Positions 1 to 7,007 of a stretch of 27,789 nt of DNA are shown here, one piece after another. The position numbers were made by a program, and so were the translations under genes. The notes beneath the pieces were generated by a model, which saw only the letters and a program-made list of their open reading frames with translations, was not told the DNA's origin and did not search any database. Origin of the DNA: Firmicutes bacterium UBA2296 (GTDB lineage Bacteria > Bacillota > UBA994); NCBI GenBank assembly GCA_002345475.1, contig DDWC01000053.1, positions 1-27,789 on the forward strand, given 5' to 3'. How positions within the stretch are numbered: the first letter of the stretch is position 1; each line of letters opens with the position of its first letter.

Positions 1-1
1 C

Positions 2-571
2 GCCCGTCATGAGGCGGCCGTTAGAGCCCTGCTGGAGGCGCTGGAGAAGCGCGAACTCAACGGTCCGGGGCACGTGGGCAGGCTTACTTCCTTGCTGGAG
101 CGTTTCGCCGCAGAACTTGAGCTAAGTGAGACGGAGCTACGACACTTGCGCTTGCTGGCCCAATTTCATGATGTGGGCACAGTCAGTATCTCGGATTCGA
201 TATTCTTCAAATCAGAACCACTTACCAAATCTGAACTGGCTGAAATACGTCGCCACTCCGAAACCGGTCACAGGATAGCGCAGTACCTGCCAGATTTACT
301 GCCGTTGGCCGATGATATACTTAAACATCACGAGTGGTGGAACGGCGATGGATATCCGCTTGGGCTCCAGGGCAAGGAAATACCTTTTACTGCGCGCCTG
401 CTTTCGCTGGCTGACGCCCTGGACGCCATGCTGTGCGATCGCCCTTACCGCAACGCCCTCTCTCCCGAGCAGGCCATCGCCCAGATTGAACAGAATAGCG
501 GTAAGCAGTTTGATCCCTCTCTGGTGGAAAAGCTTATGCCTGTTATGCGGGACTATGCTTGTGGGAAGTAG
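2..571 (+). CDS. HD-GYP domain protein, 3' part (5' end outside window)
   Basis: The frame is open from the left edge of the window, so only the C-terminal ~189 residues are visible. The segment reads as an HD-GYP domain, a family that hydrolyses cyclic di-GMP: an early histidine in GPGHVGRL, the HD pair in FHDVGTVSISD, a downstream HSETGHRI histidine, then HHEWWNGDGYP with the paired histidines and the GYP signature, and DRPYRNALS near the end. One oddity is that the usual lysine of HDxGK is threonine (HDVGT). The missing N-terminal part could hold a sensor, PAS, receiver or GGDEF domain; this cannot be known here. The GTG at 74 lies inside the domain and is not a credible start. The gene ends with TAG at 569-571. 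Confidence 0.88.
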   Translation, partial: ARHEAAVRALLEALEKRELNGPGHVGRLTSLLERFAAELELSETELRHLRLLAQFHDVGTVSISDSIFFKSEPLTKSELAEIRRHSETGHRIAQYLPDLLPLADDILKHHEWWNGDGYPLGLQGKEIPFTARLLSLADALDAMLCDRPYRNALSPEQAIAQIEQNSGKQFDPSLVEKLMPVMRDYACGK

Positions 572-586
572 GGGGTTCCGGCGTGT

Positions 587-602
587 AGTGCTTAGCGCTT
601 AG
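587..602 (-). repeat. Left heptamer array of the nrdJ upstream gap (two units, reverse orientation)
   Basis: Read on the minus strand this holds two adjacent 7-bp units, AAGCGCT and AAGCACT. It begins 16 bp after the HD-GYP stop. Twelve bases (591-602, CTTAGCGCTTAG) are a perfect inverse of 809-820, so the two arrays could pair across about 200 bp of the gap. Function unknown. Confidence 0.6.
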
Positions 603-803
603 TTTTGGGCATTGCTGTACTATATGATGTCAGCAACTATCCTTCAGCATCAGGTACACAATCCATTTGGATAATCCAATAGACCAGAATCGTCAACTCC
701 GCGGGCACGTACCGCGGGGTTGATTTGTGTGGCCATAATGCATATAAATCCTGACTCTTCTGTTGCCTCCAGGAGCTGTTCGACTGCCACATTTACTCCT
801 GCC
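603..803. other. Non-coding part of the 355-bp gap before nrdJ
   Basis: I see no gene in 572-926. It holds the two heptamer arrays (587-602 and 804-831), a strong hairpin (693-723) and, near the right end, the nrdJ control region. The interior between the arrays has no clear similarity to the interior of the matching gap downstream of nrdJ. Confidence 0.5.
693..723. other. GC-rich stem-loop in the gap before nrdJ
   Basis: TCAAC-T-CCGCGG pairs with CCGCGG-G-GTTGA around a 7-base loop (705-711), giving a 12-bp stem with one G-T pair. There is no T tract on either side, so it is not a canonical intrinsic terminator. It may still end the HD-GYP transcript or be a structural part of the element bracketed by the heptamer arrays. 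Confidence 0.5.
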
Positions 804-831
804 AAGCGCTAAGCGCTAAGTGCTAAGCGCC
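804..831 (+). repeat. Right heptamer array (four tandem 7-bp units)
   Basis: Four head-to-tail units are visible: AAGCGCT, AAGCGCT, AAGTGCT, AAGCGCC. The array is inverted relative to the copy at 587-602. It ends 16 bp before the start of the upper NrdR-like box. A related pair of arrays sits downstream of nrdJ. Confidence 0.7.
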
Positions 832-847
832 ACCATAATGTATACAT

Positions 848-895
848 GTACTACATGTCGTATAGGGCTTGATGGTGTGCTACAATATGTAGTGT
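848..895 (+). promoter_or_regulatory. Probable tandem NrdR boxes overlapping the nrdJ promoter
   Basis: The 16-mer at 880-895 (CTACAATATGTAGTGT) matches the NrdR box consensus as I recall it (aCaCwAtATaTwGtgt) at 13 of 16 positions. A weaker box at 848-863 (GTACTACATGTCGTAT) matches at about 10 of 16 and lies exactly 32 bp upstream. About three helical turns is the usual separation of paired NrdR boxes. TACAAT at 881-886 would serve as a -10 inside the lower box, so a bound repressor would block the polymerase. The -35 is poor. NrdR is the ATP/dATP-sensing zinc-ribbon repressor of ribonucleotide reductase genes, and nrdJ is a known type of target. Confidence 0.65.
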
Positions 896-926
896 ACGAG
901 AAACCAAGGAGAAAGGATGCCGGCTT

Positions 927-3900
927 ATGAACAATCTGAATGAGCGACTGCAACGATACTACACCAGGGAACTTGAAGGTCGTGATGACCTTACAGGTTA
1001 TGACCTCTTCGAGTGGTCAGAACGAGACGTTCTCCTGAAGGATTACAAGTCTGGCCGGGTACTCACCGACATGAAGGGCCTGGAGTTCCCTGTGCACTAT
1101 TCGCAGAATGCGGTTGACATAATTGCTTCGAAATATTTCCGCAAGGCAGGGGTCAACAACGAGAGCGGGCAAGAGACATCCTTGCGCATGCTGGTGCATC
1201 GCATGGTGGACTTCTGGGCCGCAGCTTTGACTGAAGAAGGGATTCTCGAGACGGATGAGCAGCGCAAGATATTCTATGACGAGGTTGCCTATGGGTTGCT
1301 CAATCAGTTGTTTGCGCCAAATTCCCCGCAGTGGTTTAATACCGGGCTGGCTCGCAGCTATGGCATTACCGGTGGGCAAAATGATCTTTTCTATTTTGAC
1401 CCAGGGCTGGGACAGGTCGTACCGTCTTCTGATACTTATACGCGTACCCAGGCTTCCGCCTGTTTTATCCTCTCCATCGCCGATCGTTTGCTTGGCAAGC
1501 ACTCTATTTCTGAGCATTACGTCACTGAAACCAAGCTGTTTAAGGGCGGCTCGGGCACGGGGACCAATTTCTCTCCCTTACGGGCTGCTGGGGAGAAGCT
1601 CTCGGGGGGTGGCGTTTCATCCGGTCTCATGAGTTTCCTCAAGGGCCTTGATCGCAACGCGGGCGGCATCAAATCAGGTGGAACAACAAGGCGGGCGGCA
1701 AAGATGGTCTGTCTCGACATCGACCACCCCGAGATAGAGGATTTTATTCTCTGGAAGGCCAGGGAAGAAGACAAAGTGCGGGCTCTGGCCAAAATGGGGT
1801 ATTCCGCAGACATTGACGGCGAAGCCTACGAAACAGTATCGGGACAGAACTCCAACAACTCCCTCAGGCTTCCGGATGATTTCATGCATAAAGTAATGCG
1901 CCTTGAAGAAGACCCAGAGCAGACCATAATGCTTACCGGACGGGTAGACTCCAGCGTGGACAGAGAAGTGTCGGTAAAGCACCTCTGGGACATATTTAAC
2001 GACGCAGCCTACCGGGCGGCGGACCCGGCCCCGCAGTTCACCGACACCTTCAACGCCTGGCACACCTGCCCGGCCGGCGAAGATGGAGATTTGTGGGCTC
2101 ATCACAATCGCCTCAACTCCACCAATCCTTGTGGTGAGTACGCTTTTCTGGACGATACCAGCTGCAACCTGGCCTCGCTAAATCTCTTCCGCTTTCTGGA
2201 TGTGGAATCAGGCCACTTTGATCTGGCAGGGTTTCGACATATGATTGGTCTGGTTCAACTGGTTCTGGAAGCGTCTATTATCTGGGGGCAGTTTCCGACC
2301 GAGGACATTGCTCGCAAGACGCACTTGTTCCGAACTACAGGTCTGGGCATAGCCAATCTTGCGTCGCTTCTGATGGTTCTTGGCTTGCCCTACGACTCCG
2401 AAGTAGCACGGAGCCTCGCTGCCACGCTAATGGGGATCACCACAGGCGAAAGTTACCGTGTCTCTGCCCTCATGGCCAAAGCAGTGGGCCCCTTTGCCAA
2501 GTACGAGATTAACCGGCCATACATGAATCGCGTTGTGCGCAATCATGCTCGGGTGGCCGGGGCGCAGGACGACCCCTACGAGGATCTGCATTACGAGCCC
2601 CTTAAGGTGGACCATGAGCTTCTGGGAGAGCATGGGTTTGCACAGTTGTCGTCAGCGCTGCGTGAGTCGTGGCAGGAGGCAGTGCGGCTGGGCGAGGAAC
2701 ACGGATATCGCAACGCGCAGGTATCCGTCATCGCTCCCACCGGGACCATATCCTTTGCCATGGATTGCGCTGCAACCTCCGTGGAACCATTCTTCTCTCA
2801 TGTAGCGTACAAGAAGCTGGTGGGCGGTGGGTTTATGACCATAGCCAACCCGCTCATTGGCCTGGCACTCAAACGGCTGGGATACAGTGAGGCCGAGGTC
2901 GACGAGATTATGGCATATGTGGGACGGGAAGAAGACGGGCGTCTGGTGGATGGCAAGATCGAGGGTGCACCGCACCTCAAGGAAGAGCATTACGCCATAT
3001 TTGATACGGCTAACGTTAATGGTACCGGAAACAGGTTTATCCATCACAATGGGCATGTCTTGATGGTAGCGGCGCTGTCGCCGATGGTGTCAGGCGCAAT
3101 ATCCAAGACCGTTAACCTGCCAGCGGACGCCTCCGTCGACGACTTCAAAGCGGTGCACATCATGGCCTGGCAGAAGGGTGTCAAGGGGATTACCCTGTAT
3201 CGTGACGGGTCGAAGTTCGTGCAACCTCTCAACACCCGCATCGATGATGTCGCCAGAGTAGAAAGTCTTGAGAGCCTCACCTATGACGCCCTCCTGGCCT
3301 ACGCCAAAGAAGCGCGGTCAAAACTGTCCACTGAGGTACCGGGATCCCGACGCGAGAAAATGACGGGAATCCGTACCGGGCACACCCATGCTGCACAAAT
3401 CGAAGACGTAAAGCTCTATATTACTGTTAACCGCAATGCCGCCGGGCGCGTATCGGAAATGTACATGTCCACTGACCGAGAGGGGAGCCTGACCACAGGT
3501 TTGCTAAACGCCCTCTCAAAGACGATATCAGTCATGTTGCAGTATCACATTCCGGCCGAGGACATCTCCCGTATGCTGCGAGGGCAGAAGTATGAGCCCC
3601 ATGGCTTTGTCGCACGACATCCATATATTAAGAATGCCAGCTCCATATCGGATCTGATCTCCAAGGTTATCGATATAGAACTGGGGGACTTCTCTCGTGT
3701 ACAGGTAAAACCGGAAGCCGACGACGTGATTATGCGCTCCACCCAGCGATTGGCTCCTCTCTCGGAAGAAGAGATGGCTGCTTTAGCTCAGGCGGCCGTC
3801 GGCACTAAGGAGCAGCAGGCCATAGAGACCATGATCCGTAAGGCTGAAAAAGAAGGCGAAAAGCTGTATCATTCCGTCTGTTACAACTGCTCCAGCTTCC

Positions 3901-3965
3901 GCATGGTCATCAACGGAACCTGCAAGGTGTGTCTGGACTGTGGTACAACGACGGGCTGTTCATAG
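927..3965 (+). CDS. nrdJ: Vitamin B12-dependent (class II) ribonucleoside reductase
   Basis: This enzyme reduces ribonucleotides to deoxyribonucleotides using adenosylcobalamin to make the thiyl radical, so it works with or without oxygen. The protein is 1012 residues. The N-terminus (LTGYDLFEWSERDVLLKDY) and NSPQWFNTG are typical of NrdJ. SACFILSI holds Cys179, one partner of the active-site disulfide; NPCGEY holds Asn400, Cys402 (thiyl radical) and Glu404; PTGTISFAMDC is the phosphate-binding segment. Around residues 815-920 is a TSCPD-type region. The last 28 residues carry six cysteines (CYNC, TCKVC, LDC, GC), a zinc-ribbon or redox tail that regenerates the active-site thiols. AAAGG at 912-916 gives a 10-base spacing to the ATG; a stronger AAGGAG lies at 906-911. 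The gene stands alone and is probably NrdR-controlled. Confidence 0.97.
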   Translation: MNNLNERLQRYYTRELEGRDDLTGYDLFEWSERDVLLKDYKSGRVLTDMKGLEFPVHYSQNAVDIIASKYFRKAGVNNESGQETSLRMLVHRMVDFWAAALTEEGILETDEQRKIFYDEVAYGLLNQLFAPNSPQWFNTGLARSYGITGGQNDLFYFDPGLGQVVPSSDTYTRTQASACFILSIADRLLGKHSISEHYVTETKLFKGGSGTGTNFSPLRAAGEKLSGGGVSSGLMSFLKGLDRNAGGIKSGGTTRRAAKMVCLDIDHPEIEDFILWKAREEDKVRALAKMGYSADIDGEAYETVSGQNSNNSLRLPDDFMHKVMRLEEDPEQTIMLTGRVDSSVDREVSVKHLWDIFNDAAYRAADPAPQFTDTFNAWHTCPAGEDGDLWAHHNRLNSTNPCGEYAFLDDTSCNLASLNLFRFLDVESGHFDLAGFRHMIGLVQLVLEASIIWGQFPTEDIARKTHLFRTTGLGIANLASLLMVLGLPYDSEVARSLAATLMGITTGESYRVSALMAKAVGPFAKYEINRPYMNRVVRNHARVAGAQDDPYEDLHYEPLKVDHELLGEHGFAQLSSALRESWQEAVRLGEEHGYRNAQVSVIAPTGTISFAMDCAATSVEPFFSHVAYKKLVGGGFMTIANPLIGLALKRLGYSEAEVDEIMAYVGREEDGRLVDGKIEGAPHLKEEHYAIFDTANVNGTGNRFIHHNGHVLMVAALSPMVSGAISKTVNLPADASVDDFKAVHIMAWQKGVKGITLYRDGSKFVQPLNTRIDDVARVESLESLTYDALLAYAKEARSKLSTEVPGSRREKMTGIRTGHTHAAQIEDVKLYITVNRNAAGRVSEMYMSTDREGSLTTGLLNALSKTISVMLQYHIPAEDISRMLRGQKYEPHGFVARHPYIKNASSISDLISKVIDIELGDFSRVQVKPEADDVIMRSTQRLAPLSEEEMAALAQAAVGTKEQQAIETMIRKAEKEGEKLYHSVCYNCSSFRMVINGTCKVCLDCGTTTGCS

Positions 3966-3974
3966 CAGCAAGAA

Positions 3975-4003
3975 GAGAGAGGCCGCTTCTGGCGGCCTCT
4001 CTT
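3975..4003 (+). terminator. Hairpin after nrdJ, terminator-like
   Basis: An 11-bp perfect stem (AGAGAGGCCGC with GCGGCCTCTCT, extended by one G-T pair) encloses a 5-base loop, 10 bp after the nrdJ stop. It is followed by TGCGTTAGG rather than a T tract, so termination efficiency is uncertain. Confidence 0.6.
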
Positions 4004-4023
4004 GCGTTAGGAGAGCTTATGGC

Positions 4024-4191
4024 TTAGCGCGTGGCGCTTAATGGGGCGTGCATTAAACACACAGTAATCAACAGTCAGCTTCTTTCCGCGACCCAGAAGT
4101 GCGCTTTGCGTATTCCATCAGCGGCCCATCAACATCATCAGCCTGCCCGTCAGGCTGTCGTATCCTGAATGCACCAAGCGCCAGGCGCTAA
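4024..4191. repeat. Intergenic element with 16-bp inverted ends, downstream of nrdJ
   Basis: TTAGCGCGTGGCGCTT (4024-4039) and AAGCGCCAGGCGCTAA (4176-4191) are inverted copies matching at 15 of 16 positions. Both are built from the same 7-bp theme (AAGCGCC, AGGCGCT) as the arrays upstream of nrdJ. Between them is a short hairpin at 4139-4157 (CAGCCTG with CAGGCTG, 5-base loop). The element fills most of the gap between the nrdJ stop and the convergent nagZ-like gene. There is no coding potential inside. It could be a small non-autonomous repeat or a structured RNA region; no target-site duplication is evident. Confidence 0.6.
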
Positions 4192-4213
4192 TCGGCAGGC
4201 ACACTACCGGCGC

Positions 4214-5473
4214 TCATCTCCTTCTCTCTATCTCTCTTTGCACTGAAATGGTCTGTTCCCGTCCAATTAGTCCCATAGCTTCTTCGGCAGGGAGACTTTG
4301 GTGTGTTAAGTCAAGCTCTTGCTTGGCCCGTATGATTCTTTTTACGGCACTGTCCAGCTGTTCCATGGGTAAATCCCCGGACAGCACGGCGTCCCGCAGT
4401 GCCTTTATAGCCTTCTCCTGCCTGTCAAGGCTGTGGGCGATGATCAAAATGTCGCAACCCGCTTTTATGCTCTCCACGACCGAAATCTCCCATGAGGAGC
4501 CATCCAGGTAGGCACCCATTTCCAGATCATCGCTGAAAATCAGTCCGTCGAAATCCAGATCGTCCCTCAACAGACCCGACATGATCTCCCTCGAGCGCGT
4601 TGCGGGCAACCCCATCTCGTCAAGAGCAGGGAAAGCCAGATGCCCAACCATCAGCGCAGGGATATCTGCGGCAATCACCGCTCGGAATGGCACCAGCTCC
4701 CGCAGGCTGATGGTGCTCAGGTCGTCGCGAATAACAGGCAGAGTGCGGTGTGAATCCACCGGAGTTCCTCCGTGTCCGGGGAAGTGCTTGCCCACAGCCA
4801 GCACCTTCCCCTGCTTAAGCCCCGCTGCAAAGGCAGTTCCGTGCAAGGCCACTACATCCGGGTCGGTGCCAAAAGACCGGTGGTAGAGAAAATCGGTCCC
4901 CGGTAAATAGACATCAAGGACTGGAGCAAAATTCACGTTGATACCCAGGGCACGCAATTCCTGAGCCAGTGCCAGCGCTGCCCAGTACGTCAAGTCCGGA
5001 TCATTGATGCCGCCAAGTACCCGGGCATCTGGCAGTTTCATGGCACCGGCAGGCAACCGGGAGACAGTACCTCCTTCTTCATCAATGCCGATGAATAACG
5101 GTAGCGGGTTGTTCATATTCAGCTCATGGAGCTCTGCAGTCACGGCAACTAGCCCGGTCAGGTCAGTAATATTGCGACGAAATAGTATTATCCCGCCAAC
5201 CTTATGTTCGAGTATTAGTTCATTGAGATGGGCAGGGTCACCCGGCTGATAACCGGCAAAAATGAGCTGTCCTATTTTTTCTTCCAGAGTGAGTGCTGCA
5301 AGTACGTCCATTATCATCTCATTCCTTTCCTCGCCGCCAGGATTTTCTTGCCTGGGCGGCGTGGGGTCCGGGGGCGGTGGCGGTGCCGCCGCAGGTGGAG
5401 GTGATTCAGGAGCGACACACGAGCATAGCAGCAGAAGAAGTGCTCCTATGGCGACAATCCGGGTCGTTCTCAC
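4214..5473 (-). CDS. nagZ: Beta-N-acetylhexosaminidase, GH3 family, NagZ-type lipoprotein
   Basis: It is predicted to cleave beta-linked N-acetylglucosamine from muropeptides or other amino-sugar glycans outside the membrane. The protein is 419 residues. It starts with a lipoprotein signal (hydrophobic ALLLLL, lipobox LCSC, lipidated Cys19) and a Pro-rich linker. The GH3 signatures follow in order: FIGIDEEGGTVSRLP, GINVNFAPVLDV, KHFPGHGGTPVDSHRTLPVI, with the NagZ Asp-His pair on the mobile loop, and GLIFSDDLEMGA carrying the nucleophile aspartate. The start is GTG at 5473 with GGAGG nine bases upstream. It has its own promoter and is divergent from dppA, another cell-wall or peptide salvage gene. 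NagZ is cytoplasmic in Gram-negatives; lipoprotein forms are usual in Bacillota. Confidence 0.93.
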   Translation of the reverse strand: MRTTRIVAIGALLLLLCSCVAPESPPPAAAPPPPPDPTPPRQENPGGEERNEMIMDVLAALTLEEKIGQLIFAGYQPGDPAHLNELILEHKVGGIILFRRNITDLTGLVAVTAELHELNMNNPLPLFIGIDEEGGTVSRLPAGAMKLPDARVLGGINDPDLTYWAALALAQELRALGINVNFAPVLDVYLPGTDFLYHRSFGTDPDVVALHGTAFAAGLKQGKVLAVGKHFPGHGGTPVDSHRTLPVIRDDLSTISLRELVPFRAVIAADIPALMVGHLAFPALDEMGLPATRSREIMSGLLRDDLDFDGLIFSDDLEMGAYLDGSSWEISVVESIKAGCDILIIAHSLDRQEKAIKALRDAVLSGDLPMEQLDSAVKRIIRAKQELDLTHQSLPAEEAMGLIGREQTISVQREIERRR

Positions 5474-5493
5474 TAATCTTCACCTCCACCGTC

Positions 5494-5502
5494 ATTATAG
5501 CA
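5494..5502 (-). promoter_or_regulatory. Extended -10 promoter for the nagZ-type gene
   Basis: On the minus strand TGCTATAAT fits an extended -10 (TG-N-TATAAT) and lies about 20 bp upstream of the GTG start. No convincing -35 is at the right distance, as is common for extended -10 promoters. Confidence 0.6.
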
Positions 5503-5595
5503 GTACACCCGTGTCACAAGGCAACCCACTGACAGGGAGGAAAATCATCGACAATCATAGAATTAGTTTTGCACACGAAAAAAGGAGGGAAAAGC

Positions 5596-6423
5596 ATGAA
5601 AGTATACATTTCCGTAGACATGGAGGGCGTTACCGGTGTAGCCAGTGCGTTGCACATGAAAGAAGGCGGCTATAACCGTATGGTGAAAATCATGACGCAG
5701 GAGGTAAACGCCGCAGTCCGTGGTGCCTTCAAAGCTGGCGCTACAGAGGTCCTGGTTAATGATGCCCACGGCAGCATGACCAATATCCTGATCGAAGAAC
5801 TGGACGAGCGCGCCGAGCTCATAAGCGGAAGCAACAAACAACTGTGCCAGATGGAAGGAATAGACGCGAGCTTTGACGCAGTCTTCTTCATCGGTTACCA
5901 CGCCCATGAAGGTAACGGCGATGCGGTTATGGGGCACACCATACATGGACTGGTGGTGACAGAGATTAAGCGCAACGGCAAGGTAGTAGGCGAAACAGGC
6001 ATAAATGCGGGTCTCGCCGGTGCCTACGGTGTGCCGGTGGTACTGGTGGCCGGAGATAACGTCGTTTGTCAGGAAGCTCGCGATCTTCTGGGCGACATCG
6101 AGACTGTGGTCACCAAACAGGCTATCGACAGATATGCTGCCCGGTCTCTCCCGGTGAAGAAGACTCAGTTATTAATTGAGGAGGCAGCCGAGCGGGCCCT
6201 GCGCAGACTTGGCGAGTTTGAACCGCATGTTGTCGAGGCACCGGTGGAATTCGAGTTGACCACCAAGCTCACCAGCATGGCCTATATGAGTTCTCTCTTC
6301 CCGACTGTGGAGAGGCGTTCTGCCAAAGTAATTGCCGTCCAGGCTGACGATTATATGGGCGCGTATCGTCAACTGCTTGGTTGCCTGATTATCTCCGGGG
6401 CCACTGCCCGGGGTTGGCTGTAG
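5596..6423 (+). CDS. dppA: D-aminopeptidase, M55 family (DppA-type)
   Basis: DppA is a zinc-dependent, self-compartmentalising peptidase that releases N-terminal D-amino acids such as D-Ala from peptides, allowing D-amino-acid peptides to be used as nutrients. The protein is 275 residues, the family size. Metal ligands expected for M55 are visible: Asp8 and Glu10 in SVDMEGVTGV, His58 in NDAHGS, His102 in GYHAHEG and Glu133 in GETGINAGLAG; His114 in MGHT matches the catalytic histidine region. I chose the ATG at 5596 because AAAGGAGGG (5581-5589) sits six bases upstream and MKVYISVDMEG is the normal family N-terminus; an upstream in-frame ATG at 5569 lacks these. The nitroreductase gene follows after 10 bp, so the two are probably co-transcribed. 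Confidence 0.93.
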   Translation: MKVYISVDMEGVTGVASALHMKEGGYNRMVKIMTQEVNAAVRGAFKAGATEVLVNDAHGSMTNILIEELDERAELISGSNKQLCQMEGIDASFDAVFFIGYHAHEGNGDAVMGHTIHGLVVTEIKRNGKVVGETGINAGLAGAYGVPVVLVAGDNVVCQEARDLLGDIETVVTKQAIDRYAARSLPVKKTQLLIEEAAERALRRLGEFEPHVVEAPVEFELTTKLTSMAYMSSLFPTVERRSAKVIAVQADDYMGAYRQLLGCLIISGATARGWL

Positions 6424-6433
6424 AGGTATGGCG

Positions 6434-6919
6434 ATGAAGATAATCGATGTATATCGTCAACGCCGCTCGATCAGGTCCTTCGTACCTGGCGCCATAGACA
6501 CTGATATCTGGCATGAGATACTGGAAGCGGGCAGAATCGCCGCCACTTCCCGCGGCAAACAGGCCAGGCGTTTTATCACTATTACGGACCCGCTGGCCAT
6601 TTCCGAAACCGTGGAGCAGGCGAAAATGCAGGTCTTTCTCAAGGACTGTTCGGCTCTGGTGGTGGGGTGCCAGACCAGCGAGGCGGCTTCTGCCTCGGAC
6701 GTGATCATATCCATGGCCCAAATGGAGGCCGTGGCGGTGTCCCACGGTCTGGGGACATTGTGGTTGGGCGTATTTGACCGTGATGTTGTCCGCCGCCGCA
6801 TCAACCTTCCAGAGGGCTACAAGGAGGTTCTTATGATGGCTTTCGGCCACCCTGCGGAACCTGGGCAGCAGCCGCCCAAGTTACCCCTGACAGAGGTATT
6901 CAGAGAGAACAGCTTCTAA
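6434..6919 (+). CDS. Nitroreductase family protein (FMN-dependent)
   Basis: A small single-domain nitroreductase-like flavoprotein of 161 residues. The N-terminus IIDVYRQRRSIRSF is the family's FMN phosphate-binding start (RRSIR); RIAATSRGKQARRFITI and the C-terminal VLMMAFGHPAE are also typical. The middle (SMAQMEAVAVSHGLGTLWLGVF) matches the segment preceding the dimer-exchange helix. Family members reduce nitro groups, quinones or flavin-linked substrates with NAD(P)H; the natural substrate here is unknown. An ATG at 6428 is in frame, but the AGAGG at 6422-6426 is placed seven bases from the ATG at 6434, which I prefer. It follows dppA directly. Confidence 0.88.
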   Translation: MKIIDVYRQRRSIRSFVPGAIDTDIWHEILEAGRIAATSRGKQARRFITITDPLAISETVEQAKMQVFLKDCSALVVGCQTSEAASASDVIISMAQMEAVAVSHGLGTLWLGVFDRDVVRRRINLPEGYKEVLMMAFGHPAEPGQQPPKLPLTEVFRENSF

Positions 6920-6954
6920 AGTTCTTACGCCAGAAGATTCGAGCTGGTGCGCTG

Positions 6955-6981
6955 GCACTTCTTTTCTTATAATAAAGAAGT
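6955..6981 (+). promoter_or_regulatory. Inverted repeat centred on a -10 box before the cyclophilin lipoprotein
   Basis: CACTTCTTT (6955-6963) and AAAGAAGTG (6973-6981) are perfect 9-bp inverted arms. The 9-bp spacer ends in TATAAT (6967-6972). A regulator bound to the palindrome would cover the promoter of the gene at 7008. The -35 (TGGTGC at 6944-6949) is weak. The same palindrome could act as an inefficient terminator for the nitroreductase gene, but no T tract follows. Confidence 0.5.
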
Positions 6982-7007
6982 GTGGCCAGTAGAGTTGGAG
7001 GAAAGAA

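Noticed and set aside
804..831. Tandem repeat as a CRISPR remnant
   Set aside because: Units are 7 bp, contiguous and without spacers; no cas genes are nearby.
4024..4191. Insertion sequence or MITE with target-site duplication
   Set aside because: Inverted ends are present, but I could not find a convincing flanking direct duplication or a transposase; it is kept only as a repeat.
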